Assembly (NCBI RefSeq): GCF_014200455.1
Contig: NZ_JACHBW010000010.1
Coordinates: 186,001 to 250,000, forward strand
Reading direction: 5' to 3'
Source: Paraburkholderia bannensis
GTDB lineage: Bacteria; Pseudomonadota; Gammaproteobacteria; Burkholderiales; Burkholderiaceae
Length of the DNA stretch: 64,000 nucleotides
Shown here piece after piece: positions 42,672 through 50,874 of this stretch (its first letter is position 1; every line of letters starts with the position of its first letter). The notes under the pieces were generated by a model, which searched no databases, had not been told where the DNA came from, and saw only the letters and a list, made by a program, of their open reading frames with translations. The position numbers were made by a program, and so were the translations under genes.

Positions 42672-44543
42672 TCAGAATGCGATTCCCAGCGTCAGATAGG
42701 GCCGCACTCTGCGTTCGCGAAAGCCATAGGCCAGATCGAGGTTGACCGGGCCGACGGGGCTGCGCCAGCGCGCGCCCAGGCCCGCGCCCGGATAAAAGAC
42801 TCTCTCGCCCCAGGTATCGGTGGCGGTGCCCACATCGAAGAAGGCCGCGCCGCCCCAGTCGTGGCTGAACCAGTGCTGATACTCGGCTGATCCGGTGACG
42901 AGATATTTGGCCGGCAGGATCGAGCCGTCGACATCGTTACCGATGCTCTGGAAGCCATAACCGCGCACCGAGTTCGAACCGCCCGCGCGGAACAGCAGCG
43001 AGGCGGGCACGTTCGACGAACTGCTCGACGTGAACACGCCGCCCAGTTCCGCGCGGAACAGCACGAGGTCGCTACGCCCGATCGGCAGGTATTGCTGGCC
43101 CCGCATATAGCCGCGCATGAAGGTGGCGTCCGCAGCCGCGCCCTTGACCGCGAAGCCCGCTTCCACGCGAACCAGGTTGCCCGAGCGCGGAAACAGCGGA
43201 TCGTCCACGTTGCGGCGCGTCCAGGACCACGAGGGCACCAGCGCGCGGCTAGTGGTGGGTCCCGCCGCGTTCTGCGTGAGCCGGTCCTGGTAGTAGAGCA
43301 GCGAGTAGGCGTAGTCGATGTTCTGCGAGGTGCGCGTGCGCTGCACGCCCATGCGCAGGCTATAGATGTTGGTGTCGGATACGTCTGTTGTGGTGTAGGA
43401 AACCAGCGCGCTATTGGTCCAGGCGCGCGGCCCGGGCGGCATCGATAGCTGGATCTGCCCGTACTGCTGGATCTGGTCCAGACGCCCCGCGACCTGGAAC
43501 GGCCACGCCGCGCCAAAGGTGTCCAGATAGGTGTACGAGCCCTGCACGTGCGCGCCGGTGTCGGTCGAGTACCCCACGCCGCCGCGGAAATTGTTGTACG
43601 GGTACTCGCTCACCTTCACGTGCACGGGCGTGTTGAGCGGCTTTTGCGTGTTGTCATCGACGTCGATGGCCACGCTTGCGTAGTACGGGGTGTTCTGCAG
43701 CTGGCGTTGCAGTTCGGTCACGCGGTTGAGGTCGTAGATCTCGCCAGGCGACAGCGGGTTCACATTGGTGACGATCTTTTCCGGATACCGGCGCGGCCCG
43801 GAGATATCGAGCTGCCCCATCGTGAAGGTCGGGCCGCTGTCGAAGGTCACAGAAAGTTTCGCGTCATGCTTGAGCGGATCGACGCGCGCTTCCGAATGGA
43901 CGATCTTCGCGCCCAGATAGCGGCGCGACTGCAGCGCGCGCAGCGCGGCGTTCTTGGCGCCGTCCCAGTCGGATTGCGTGAAGGCGTCGCCTTCGTGCAG
44001 CGAAAACGCGAAGCGCGTGGCGTTTTCCTGCGCGTGGTCTTCGGTCAGCACGGGGCCCGCAAAACCCAGTTGAATCGACGAAATCATCGTGCGCGGCCCG
44101 GAATCGACCATCACGTGCACGACGCGGCGGCCGTTTTCGTCGGTGTGGACATCGGTGCGCACGACCGGCGTGAAATAGCCGTCGGTGGACGCCAGATCAC
44201 GCACCTGCTGCGGCGTGGCGGTAACGAGAAACTCGAACTGGTCGTCGCTGATGTCTTCGCGTCTGGCGAAGCGCGCGATATCGAGATGCGCTTCGAGCAG
44301 CTTGCGCAGTTCGCGCGGCGAGGCCTGGATATCGACGTCGTAATACGTCTTGCCATGGGACCACGGCAGCAGGTCGGTGAGCGCGGCGCTCGCGGGCGCA
44401 GCGCCCAGCAGGCTGAAGGCGAATCCCGCGGCGAGCCACGCGGCCATGCACGCAGAGGAGCGCGCGGCGCGGCCTGTCCACGCATGGCTCACGCGCCGCA
44501 CGAACGGCCATACGCGTGCTGCTTCAATCAGCCTACCCGCCAA
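42672..44543 (-). CDS. tamA: TamA-type Omp85 outer-membrane protein
   Basis: 623 residues. The signal-like hydrophobic segment is at about 33-54 (MAAWLAAGFAFSLLGAAPASA), so Met33 at 44447 is an alternative start with a better signal peptide. Three POTRA-like domains follow (TYYDVDIQASPRELRKLLEAHL..., YFTPVVRTDVHTDENGRRVVHVMVDSGPRT, ITNVNPLSPGEIYDLNR). From about 300 the Omp85 barrel runs with LFRAGGSNSVRGYGFQSIG, the conserved RGY motif, to the terminal LTLGIAF. Together with TamB it forms the TAM complex. It is divergent from DUF3460-scpA. Confidence 0.92.
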   Translation of the reverse strand: MAGRLIEAARVWPFVRRVSHAWTGRAARSSACMAAWLAAGFAFSLLGAAPASAALTDLLPWSHGKTYYDVDIQASPRELRKLLEAHLDIARFARREDISDDQFEFLVTATPQQVRDLASTDGYFTPVVRTDVHTDENGRRVVHVMVDSGPRTMISSIQLGFAGPVLTEDHAQENATRFAFSLHEGDAFTQSDWDGAKNAALRALQSRRYLGAKIVHSEARVDPLKHDAKLSVTFDSGPTFTMGQLDISGPRRYPEKIVTNVNPLSPGEIYDLNRVTELQRQLQNTPYYASVAIDVDDNTQKPLNTPVHVKVSEYPYNNFRGGVGYSTDTGAHVQGSYTYLDTFGAAWPFQVAGRLDQIQQYGQIQLSMPPGPRAWTNSALVSYTTTDVSDTNIYSLRMGVQRTRTSQNIDYAYSLLYYQDRLTQNAAGPTTSRALVPSWSWTRRNVDDPLFPRSGNLVRVEAGFAVKGAAADATFMRGYMRGQQYLPIGRSDLVLFRAELGGVFTSSSSSNVPASLLFRAGGSNSVRGYGFQSIGNDVDGSILPAKYLVTGSAEYQHWFSHDWGGAAFFDVGTATDTWGERVFYPGAGLGARWRSPVGPVNLDLAYGFRERRVRPYLTLGIAF

Positions 44544-44938
44544 ACAGGACCTCCAGCTTTCGTTTGTCTTCTCGTTGTACCCGACGCGCGCCGCCCCACT
44601 GCCGTGCGGTTCCCTGACCGGACCGGCGCAAACGCATTATTTCACCACATCAGCGCGTGAAAACCCCAGGAGGAGGCGCAAACGTGTGCAACAGGTTGCA
44701 ACTGCGGCCAGAACCGGCACACCCGCACGCATTTTCGAGACGCCTGCGAGCGCCAGCCGATGTGGCCCCGCGCCCGCCCGCAACGCGGCTTCGACGCATC
44801 GCCCGCGCGGATGTTCCGCGCGCAGCGCATGCGGTAAAATTGGCGCCGACAAGAAACACCGGAATCACCAGCGGCCGCCAGACGTCACAACACACTGGAC
44901 GAAACGGCACAGGCCGCCCCACTCGACGGACGTCAGCC
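44544..44938. other. 395-bp divergent spacer, tamA / DUF3460-scpA
   Basis: A -10-like TAAAAT (44835-44840) faces right, about 100 bp before the DUF3460 gene. A perfect palindrome TGCAAC-AG-GTTGCA sits at 44687-44700 and may be a regulator site. Open frames running through it (for example the one from 44657) lack ribosome sites. Confidence 0.4.
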
Positions 44939-45124
44939 ATGTATCAGTCGGACATCACGCAGTTCCTGAACCAGCTCAAAGAGCAGAAGCCGCAACTCGA
45001 AGAGCAGCAGCGCAAGGGCCGCTCGCTGCTGTGGGACAAGCAGCCGATCGACCTCGAAGAACGCGAGCGCCAGCAGGCTTCGCGCGTCAAGCAGACGCCC
45101 TACGTCTACTACCAGAACTTCTGA
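44939..45124 (+). CDS. DUF3460 family small protein
   Basis: 61 residues. MYQSDITQFLNQLKEQKPQLEEQQRKGRSLLWDK is a short amphipathic and charged protein, QPIDLEERERQQASRVKQTPYVYYQNF the C-terminus. This is a betaproteobacterial family of unknown function. It is always found next to scpA in the Burkholderiaceae layouts I know. Its stop overlaps the scpA start by one base (TGATG), so the two are translationally coupled. A role with condensin is suggested only by this position. Confidence 0.85.
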   Translation: MYQSDITQFLNQLKEQKPQLEEQQRKGRSLLWDKQPIDLEERERQQASRVKQTPYVYYQNF

Positions 45125-46080
45125 TGGCCGAAGCCGACGGCGCCGAACGCCCCGAGATGTCCATGGGTCCAGCGGGCGGTGAACCGGGTGAAAAAGGCGA
45201 AAGAGGTGATAAGGGCGTCCAGCCGCCCCCTCCCGCGCCGTCCAGCGCCGCCGAGGCGCTCGCCGCCCCCGCCACGGATTCGACGCCCGACACGGTCGAC
45301 GGCGTCGCTTTCGCGCGTCTGTACGGCGAGCCGCTCTTCAAGCTTCCGCAAGATCTCTATATCCCGCCCGATGCGCTTGAGGTTTTCCTCGAAACGTTCG
45401 AAGGTCCGCTCGATCTGTTGCTGTACCTGATCCGCAAGCAGAACTTCAACGTGCTCGACATCCCGATGGCGGACGTCACCGTGCAGTACCTCGGTTATGT
45501 TGAGCAACTGCGCAAGACCAATCTCGAACTCGCGGCCGAATATCTGCTGATGGCGGCCATGCTGATCGAGATCAAGTCGCGCATGCTGCTGCCAGTCAAG
45601 AAGGCCGACACCGGCGATGAAGCCGAAGACCCGCGCGCCGAACTCGTGCGCCGCCTGCTCGAATACGAGCAGATGAAGCTTGCCGCGCAGCGGCTGGACA
45701 AGCTGCCGCAACTCGGCCGCGATTTCCTGCGCGCCGAGGTCTATATCGAGCAAAGCATCACGCCGCGCTTCCCCGATGTCGACAGCAACGACCTTCGCGC
45801 CGCGTGGGCCGACGTCATCAAGCGCGCGAAGCTGGTCCAGCATCACAAGATCTCGCGCGAGGAACTGTCGGTGCGCGAGCATATGAGCGTGATCCTGCGC
45901 AAGCTGCAAGGCGCGCGCTTCATGGAATTCACGGAACTCTTCGACACCACGCGCGGCGTGCCCGTGGTGGTGGTCAACTTCATCGCCATGCTGGAACTGG
46001 CGCGCGAGTCGCTGCTCGAAATCACCCAGGCCGAACCGTTCGCGCCCATCTACGTGCGTCTGGCTTATTTGCCTGCCTGA
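45124..46080 (+). CDS. scpA: Segregation and condensation protein A
   Basis: 318 residues. The N-terminal 65 residues are a low-complexity tail (GERPEMSMGPAGGEPGEKGERGDKGVQ, PPPPAPSSAAEALAAPA). The kleisin core starts FLETFEGPLDLLLYLIRKQ and NVLDIPMADVTVQYLGYVE, and continues with EYLLMAAMLIEIKSRMLLP; the C-terminal winged-helix is visible in ISREELSVREHMSVILRKL. ScpA joins Smc and ScpB in the bacterial condensin; neither smc nor scpB is in this window. A 13-bp tandem repeat begins exactly at its stop codon. Confidence 0.95.
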   Translation: MAEADGAERPEMSMGPAGGEPGEKGERGDKGVQPPPPAPSSAAEALAAPATDSTPDTVDGVAFARLYGEPLFKLPQDLYIPPDALEVFLETFEGPLDLLLYLIRKQNFNVLDIPMADVTVQYLGYVEQLRKTNLELAAEYLLMAAMLIEIKSRMLLPVKKADTGDEAEDPRAELVRRLLEYEQMKLAAQRLDKLPQLGRDFLRAEVYIEQSITPRFPDVDSNDLRAAWADVIKRAKLVQHHKISREELSVREHMSVILRKLQGARFMEFTELFDTTRGVPVVVVNFIAMLELARESLLEITQAEPFAPIYVRLAYLPA

Positions 46081-46151
46081 TTTGGCTTCCTGATTTGGCT
46101 TCCTGATTTGGCTTCCTGATTTGGCTTCCTGATTTGGCTTCCTGAGTTGCC
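46078..46151 (+). repeat. 13-bp tandem repeat beginning in the scpA stop codon
   Basis: Five perfect copies of TGATTTGGCTTCC (46078-46142), then a degenerate sixth (TGAGTTGCC) and a further TGATTTAGCTGCC. The first TGA is the scpA stop. Because 13 is not a multiple of 3, the repeat puts stops in all three frames. Confidence 0.92.
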
Positions 46152-46434
46152 TGCTGATTTAGCTGCCCAAGCAGGCTTGTTCCCTGTGCACGACCCGTCC
46201 CGCCTGCAATGGCCCCATTTTCGCAGTCATTGCATCGCGGACAAGCCATGCGTCCCCTTCTTTCCAGTCCAGGTCAATCCCCCATCCCGGGCGGCTGCGC
46301 AGCACGCACAAATCCTCTACAATCGCCCGCGCCTGCCCTGACAGGGACTGGCACGCCTTCCGGCCGGCCGCCTTGCGGGCCCGCCGTGTGCAGCAACCCC
46401 GTCTTGCCCCGCGCGAGGCACAACGCATCCGATC
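46081..46434. other. 354-bp spacer, scpA / panC
   Basis: The 13-bp array fills the first 70 bp. A -10-like TACAAT is at 46318-46323, about 110 bp before panC, without a good -35. No gene is supported here. Confidence 0.4.
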
Positions 46435-47277
46435 ATGAAAGTCATCAGCTCGATTCAGGAACTGCGCGACCAGTTGCGCGGCCAAAACCGCACCGCGTTC
46501 GTCCCGACCATGGGCAATCTGCACGAAGGCCACCTTTCGCTGATGCGCCTGGCGCGCCAGCACGGCGACCCGGTGGTCGCGAGCATCTTCGTCAACCGTC
46601 TGCAATTCGGCCCGAACGAGGATTTCGACAAATATCCGCGCACGCTCGAAGCCGATATCGAAAAGCTGCAGAAGGAAAACGTCTACGTGCTGTTCGCGCC
46701 CACCGAGCGCGACCTCTACCCCCAGCCGCAGGAATACCGGGTGCGCCCGCCGCACGATCTGGGCGACATCCTCGAAGGGGAATTCCGTCCCGGCTTCTTT
46801 GAAGGCGTGTGCACGGTCGTCATGAAGCTGATGTCGTGTGTGCAGCCGCGCGTGGCCGTGTTCGGCAAGAAGGATTACCAGCAGTTGATGATCGTGCGCG
46901 CGATGTGCCAGCAGTTCGCGCTGCCGACCGAAGTGATCGCCGCCGAGACCGTGCGCGATCAGGACGGCCTCGCGCTCAGCTCGCGCAACCGCTACCTCTC
47001 GGACGCCGAGCGCGCCGAAGCGCCGCAGCTGGCGGCCGCCCTGCAAGGCATCCGCGAAGCGGTGCTGGCGGGCCGCCGCGACCTCCAGCAGCTCGAACTC
47101 GACGCCATGGCGAAGCTCGCCCAGCGCGGCTGGAAGCCCGATTACATCGCCATCCGCAAGCGCGCGAACCTGCTGCCGCCGGCGCCGGGCGTCGCCGCCG
47201 ACGCCGATGCCCCGCTCGTCGTGCTGGCCGCAGCGAAGCTCGGCCCCACGCGCCTTATCGACAACCTGGAAATCTGA
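46435..47277 (+). CDS. panC: Pantothenate synthetase
   Basis: 280-residue ligase joining pantoate and beta-alanine with ATP. MKVISSIQELRDQLRGQNRT opens the domain, VPTMGNLHEGHLSLMRLA has the HxGH nucleotide motif, and FGKKDYQQLMIVRAM and DGLALSSRNRYLS give the KMSKS-like loop. It is followed after 91 bp by panD, so beta-alanine formation and pantothenate synthesis are grouped; panB is not nearby. GCGAGGCACAACGC before the start is a poor ribosome site. Confidence 0.95.
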   Translation: MKVISSIQELRDQLRGQNRTAFVPTMGNLHEGHLSLMRLARQHGDPVVASIFVNRLQFGPNEDFDKYPRTLEADIEKLQKENVYVLFAPTERDLYPQPQEYRVRPPHDLGDILEGEFRPGFFEGVCTVVMKLMSCVQPRVAVFGKKDYQQLMIVRAMCQQFALPTEVIAAETVRDQDGLALSSRNRYLSDAERAEAPQLAAALQGIREAVLAGRRDLQQLELDAMAKLAQRGWKPDYIAIRKRANLLPPAPGVAADADAPLVVLAAAKLGPTRLIDNLEI

Positions 47278-47368
47278 GCGGCGCGACCTCGCGCCGCCGG
47301 CCCCTCCATCACGCCATTTCCGAATCTGCCGCGGCGGGCCCAGCGCCCGCCCGCTTGAGGAGACATCC

Positions 47369-47755
47369 ATGCAACGCCATATGCTGAAGTCGAAGATCCA
47401 CCGCGTCGCCGTCACGCACTGCGAGCTGCACTACGAAGGTTCGTGCGCGATCGACGAGAACCTGCTCGAAGCGGCCAACATCGTCGAAAACGAGCGCATC
47501 GACATCTGGAACATCAACAACGGCGAGCGCTTTTCGACCTACGCGATCAAGGGCGAGCGCGGCAGCGGCATGATTTCGCTCAATGGTTCGGCAGCGCGCC
47601 GCGCGCAACTGGGCGATCTGGTCATCATCGCCGCCTTCGCGAACGTCGATGAAGCCGAACTCAAGGCCGGCTGGAAGCCCGATCTCGTGTTCGTCGACGA
47701 AAACAACCGCATCAAGGGCAGCCGCGACCACGTGCCGACCCAGAACTGGACCTGA
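47369..47755 (+). CDS. panD: Aspartate 1-decarboxylase
   Basis: 128-residue pyruvoyl enzyme producing beta-alanine for pantothenate. The start is 47369 after GAGGAGA; a second ATG at 47381 is possible. The self-cleavage site is Gly-Ser in HYEGSCAID, and the pyruvoyl cofactor will form from that Ser. NNGERFSTYAIKGERGSGMISLNGSAARRA contains active-site Tyr and Asn/Thr elements. It functions as a tetramer after maturation. A UUCG terminator follows. Confidence 0.95.
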   Translation: MQRHMLKSKIHRVAVTHCELHYEGSCAIDENLLEAANIVENERIDIWNINNGERFSTYAIKGERGSGMISLNGSAARRAQLGDLVIIAAFANVDEAELKAGWKPDLVFVDENNRIKGSRDHVPTQNWT

Positions 47756-47780
47756 GCGCTTTTCACGCACGCCAGTCGAA

Positions 47781-47810
47781 AAAACGGGAGCCTTCGGGCT
47801 CCCGTTTTTC
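47781..47810 (+). terminator. Rho-independent terminator after panD
   Basis: Stem AAAACGGGAGCC / GGCTCCCGTTTT closed by a TTCG tetraloop, followed by more T. Convergent parA ends just beyond. Confidence 0.95.
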
Positions 47811-47836
47811 TTCCCGCTTCTTTCCGGTCAGGATGC

Positions 47837-48463
47837 TTACTTCTCGTTCGCCCAGGCCAGGATCGACTGCCACTGGTCGAGGTCTTTCTCCACGCGGCTT
47901 TTCGCGACGTCCCAGATCGTCAGGCCGTGCGCCGCCAGTTGCACGTAGTTCTGCGTGTCGCGCAGATAGCCCAGCACGGGCAGATCCAGCCCTTCCACGA
48001 AACGCTGCAGCTGTTCGGCCGAACGGGTGCGCGCGTCCACCCGCATGCCCACCACGCCGACCTTGATCGCGCCCTTGCGCACCGCCTTTTCCTTGGCCAG
48101 ACGGTCGAGGAAATCCTTGGTCGCGAGAATGTCGAACATCGACGGCTGCAGCGGCACGATGACTTTGTCCGCCAGCTCGACGATCGCGTTCAGGCGATTG
48201 CCGTGCAGACCCGCCGGCGTGTCGATCACGGCATGCTCCAGGCCCTTGGGCGGCTTCGCAGGATGATCCAGATCGACCTGCCAGCTTTCGATGGCCGGCA
48301 GCGCCGCGGGGCGCAGGTCGAGCCACGCGTGCGCCGACTGCTGCCGGTCCAGGTCGGCGAGCGCGACCCACTCGCCTTGCGCCGCGAAATAGCCGGCCAG
48401 ATTGGTGGACAGCGTGCTTTTGCCGACGCCGCCCTTGGGGTTCGCCACCACGATCACCGTCAT
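47837..48463 (-). CDS. Orphan ParA-family ATPase
   Basis: 208 residues. The start at 48463 gives MTVIVVANPKGGVGKSTLST, a deviant Walker A with the signature lysine. DLDRQQSAHAW is the Walker A' and AVIDTPAGLHGNRLN the Walker B/switch. KVIVPLQPSMFDILATKDFL and LRDTQNYVQLAAHGLTIWD are typical of the small, single-domain MipZ/ParA-like class. No parB, centromere or par site is adjacent. The longer frame to 48640 has no start with a ribosome site. Its cargo is unknown. Confidence 0.9.
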   Translation of the reverse strand: MTVIVVANPKGGVGKSTLSTNLAGYFAAQGEWVALADLDRQQSAHAWLDLRPAALPAIESWQVDLDHPAKPPKGLEHAVIDTPAGLHGNRLNAIVELADKVIVPLQPSMFDILATKDFLDRLAKEKAVRKGAIKVGVVGMRVDARTRSAEQLQRFVEGLDLPVLGYLRDTQNYVQLAAHGLTIWDVAKSRVEKDLDQWQSILAWANEK

Positions 48464-48589
48464 GAATGCTCCCGTCAGGATGGCTGGCGCGTGGGCCAGC
48501 CGGTTTGCCGATTTTGCCAATCCGATTCTGCCAATCCTTCTTTTGCTGATTCCCACTGCGGATTCGGGCACGGCCGTTTCCGCAACCGT

Positions 48590-48602
48590 CCGATAATATC
48601 GG
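48590..48602. promoter_or_regulatory. Palindrome in parA / thioesterase divergent spacer
   Basis: CCGATA-A-TATCGG is a perfect 13-bp palindrome that contains -10-like hexamers in both directions (TATTAT leftward, TAATAT rightward). It may be a shared promoter element or operator. No clear -35 was found. Confidence 0.35.
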
Positions 48603-48675
48603 CAAATGCCGCGGGGTCGAAGCCCCCGGTTTGCAAACACGCGATCAAATCGAGTCCCACGGAGACCCTCGCCCC

Positions 48676-49095
48676 ATGAGCACGCTGCGCACCGACATCA
48701 CCCTCGACTTCCTGCGCGAGCGCCAGCGAGGCTGCCTGCCGGCGCTGATCGGCTTTCGCCCGGTCGCGCTGGAACAGGGCATCCTGCGCGCGGAACTCGA
48801 TATCCGCAGCGAACTGCTTGCGCCCAACGGCTTTCTGCACGCGGCCACCGTCGTCTGCCTCGCCGACACCGCCTGCGGCTATGGCTGCCTCGCGCACCTG
48901 CCGCCGAACGCGAAGAACTTCACCACCATCGAGCTGAAAAGCAATTTCCTCGGCACCGCCCGCGAGGGGCGCCTGAGCGTCGTGGCGACCGGCGTGCACC
49001 TGGGACGCAGCACGCAGATCTGGGACGCCACCGTCACCGGCCCGGACGGCAAGACCACCGCCCTGTTCCGTTGCACGCAGATGGTGCTTTACTGA
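48676..49095 (+). CDS. Hotdog-fold thioesterase (PaaI family)
   Basis: 139 residues. MSTLRTDITLDFLRERQRGC, then APNGFLHAATVVCLADTACGYG, which aligns with the 4HBT/PaaI core (the usual acidic or Asn catalytic residue sits in the D-T-A-C helix), and KNFTTIELKSNFLGTAREG. It should hydrolyse acyl-CoA, but the natural substrate is unknown. ATG 48676 follows GGAGACCC. A 14-bp tandem repeat starts inside its stop codon. Confidence 0.88.
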   Translation: MSTLRTDITLDFLRERQRGCLPALIGFRPVALEQGILRAELDIRSELLAPNGFLHAATVVCLADTACGYGCLAHLPPNAKNFTTIELKSNFLGTAREGRLSVVATGVHLGRSTQIWDATVTGPDGKTTALFRCTQMVLY

Positions 49096-49140
49096 GGGGG
49101 CTGCACTGAGCGGGCTGCACTGAGCGGGCTGTACTGCGGG
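49091..49140 (+). repeat. 14-bp tandem repeat beginning in the thioesterase stop codon
   Basis: ACTGAGGGGGCTGC (49091-49104), ACTGAGCGGGCTGC (49105-49118), ACTGAGCGGGCTGT (49119-49132), ACTGCGGG (49133-49140). The first copy overlaps the stop TGA (49093-49095). Same arrangement as the scpA array, with a different sequence. Confidence 0.9.
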
Positions 49141-49169
49141 AGCCGAATTGCGGGGGCAGCCCTCGGCGT

Positions 49170-50750
49170 TCAGCGCATCGCCGCGTACAGACGCGGCAGG
49201 TCCAGGCTCGCCGCCAGTGTATCGGCGAGCCGTTCGAGCGAGGCCTCGCGCAGCGCCGGATAGTCCAGCTGCCGGGCGGCGGCCAGCCCCGCCCAGCCCA
49301 GCAGCGCGGCACAGGCTTGCGGCGTGTCGAACAGACCGTGCAGATAGGTCGCCAGAATCTGCCCGTCGGCCGATTGCGCGCCGTCCACGCGCAGCTGGCC
49401 ACGCGCTTCGTCCGCTTCCTCCGCTTCACCCTCGATCGAATCGATGCGCAACGCCGGCGCATCCAGCGCCGCGCCGCGCGTCACGCCCATGTGAATCTCG
49501 TAGCCGCGCACCGGCGCGGGCGTGGCGCTCCCGCCCAGCACGAGCCGCCCCGTCACATTGCGCAGCGCCTTCTCGCGCGTGAGTTCGGTTTCGTAGTCGA
49601 GCCAGCCGAAACCCGCCGTCGTGCCCGGCTCGCCTTCGACGCCATGCGGATCAGCGATCGAACGGCCAAGCATCTGCATGCCGCCACAGATGCCGATCAC
49701 GCGTCCGCCGTAGCGCAAATGCCGCTCCAGCGCCTTGTCCCAGCCCTGCGCGCGCAGCCACGCCAGATCGTCGCGCACGTTCTTCGAGCCCGGCAGGATC
49801 ACCAGATCGGCGGGCGGCGGCGCGTTGCCCGCGCGCACGTAGCTGAATTCGACCTGCGGGTGCACGCGCAAGGCGTCGAAATCCGTGTGATTGCTGATGT
49901 GCGGCAGCGCCGGCACGACCACGCGCAGCGTCTGGGCGCGGGGTTCGTCATCGATCTGCGCGTGCGTGTGCGCCGCGCCCGGCAACATATCCTCGGCGTC
50001 CAGAGCGAGGCCGTGCAGATACGGCACCACGCCCAGCACGGGCTTGCCGGTCTGGGCCTCCAGCCAGTCGAGGCCCGGTTTGAGCAGCGAGGGGTCGCCG
50101 CGAAAACGATTTATGATGAAGCCCTTCACGCGCGCGCGCTCGCCTGGCGACAGGCACGCGAGCGTGCCGATCAGATGCGCGAACACGCCGCCCCGGTCGA
50201 TATCGGCGACCAGCACGACCGGGCAATCGACCGCTTCGGCGAAACCCATATTGGCGATGTCGTTGGCGCGCAGGTTGATTTCGGCGGGACTGCCTGCGCC
50301 TTCGACGAACACGGTGTCGTAGCCCGCGCGCAAGCGCCCGTAGGACTCCAGCACGGCCTCGCGCGCGATCGGCTTGTAGCTCTGGTAGGCGCGCGCATTG
50401 AGGTTCATGCGCGCACGGCCGTGGATGATGACCTGCGAGCCCATGTCGCTATTGGGCTTGAGCAGCACCGGGTTCAGATCCGTATGCGGCGCGATCCCTG
50501 CGGCGATGGCCTGCAACGCCTGCGCCCGGCCGATTTCGCCGCCATCCGCCGTGACGGCGCTGTTGAGCGCCATGTTCTGCGGCTTGAACGGCGCCACACG
50601 CACCCCCGCGCGCCGCGCGAGACGGCACAGTCCGGCCACCAGTGTGCTCTTGCCGGCGTCGGACGTGGTGCCCTGGATCATGAGCGTGCCGCGCGGCACG
50701 GCGGACGTAACGGTGGACGAAACGGAGGGTTCAGAAGAGTCGGCTGACAT
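49170..50750 (-). CDS. cobQ: Cobyric acid synthase
   Basis: 526-residue glutamine-dependent amidase that amidates four side chains of adenosylcobyrinic acid a,c-diamide. The start at 50750 (MSADSSEPSVSSTVTSAVPRG) is the likely ATG; TLMIQGTTSDAGKSTLVAGLCR has the N-terminal ATP motif. NVALNS.., DIDRGGVFA and GFIINRFRGDPSLLKPGLDWLE are conserved. The C-terminal GATase domain has Cys in GICGGMQMLG and His in ATYLHGLFDTP. It is divergent from cobU. Confidence 0.95.
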   Translation of the reverse strand: MSADSSEPSVSSTVTSAVPRGTLMIQGTTSDAGKSTLVAGLCRLARRAGVRVAPFKPQNMALNSAVTADGGEIGRAQALQAIAAGIAPHTDLNPVLLKPNSDMGSQVIIHGRARMNLNARAYQSYKPIAREAVLESYGRLRAGYDTVFVEGAGSPAEINLRANDIANMGFAEAVDCPVVLVADIDRGGVFAHLIGTLACLSPGERARVKGFIINRFRGDPSLLKPGLDWLEAQTGKPVLGVVPYLHGLALDAEDMLPGAAHTHAQIDDEPRAQTLRVVVPALPHISNHTDFDALRVHPQVEFSYVRAGNAPPPADLVILPGSKNVRDDLAWLRAQGWDKALERHLRYGGRVIGICGGMQMLGRSIADPHGVEGEPGTTAGFGWLDYETELTREKALRNVTGRLVLGGSATPAPVRGYEIHMGVTRGAALDAPALRIDSIEGEAEEADEARGQLRVDGAQSADGQILATYLHGLFDTPQACAALLGWAGLAAARQLDYPALREASLERLADTLAASLDLPRLYAAMR

Positions 50751-50862
50751 CGTGGCTGGGGCGTTCGGACGAAGGCGCATTATCCCATCGCCTTTACCCT
50801 CTCCACAGCGCGCCCCTGCGCGGCGCGCGGTTACCGCCTGCGGATACCGCGAACGCAGCCAG

Positions 50863-50868
50863 TACAAT
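50863..50868 (+). promoter_or_regulatory. Possible cobU -10 hexamer
   Basis: TACAAT lies only 6 bases before the cobU ATG at 50875, so transcription would begin at or near the start codon and give a leaderless message. No ribosome site is seen upstream of the ATG, which fits. No -35 is recognised. Confidence 0.35.
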
Positions 50869-50874
50869 CACGCG

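Noticed and set aside
38294..42745. Open frame of 1483 codons antisense to tamB
   Set aside because: It mirrors tamB exactly, has an Arg/His/Gly-heavy composition and no family motif. GC-rich third positions suppress stops on the opposite strand.
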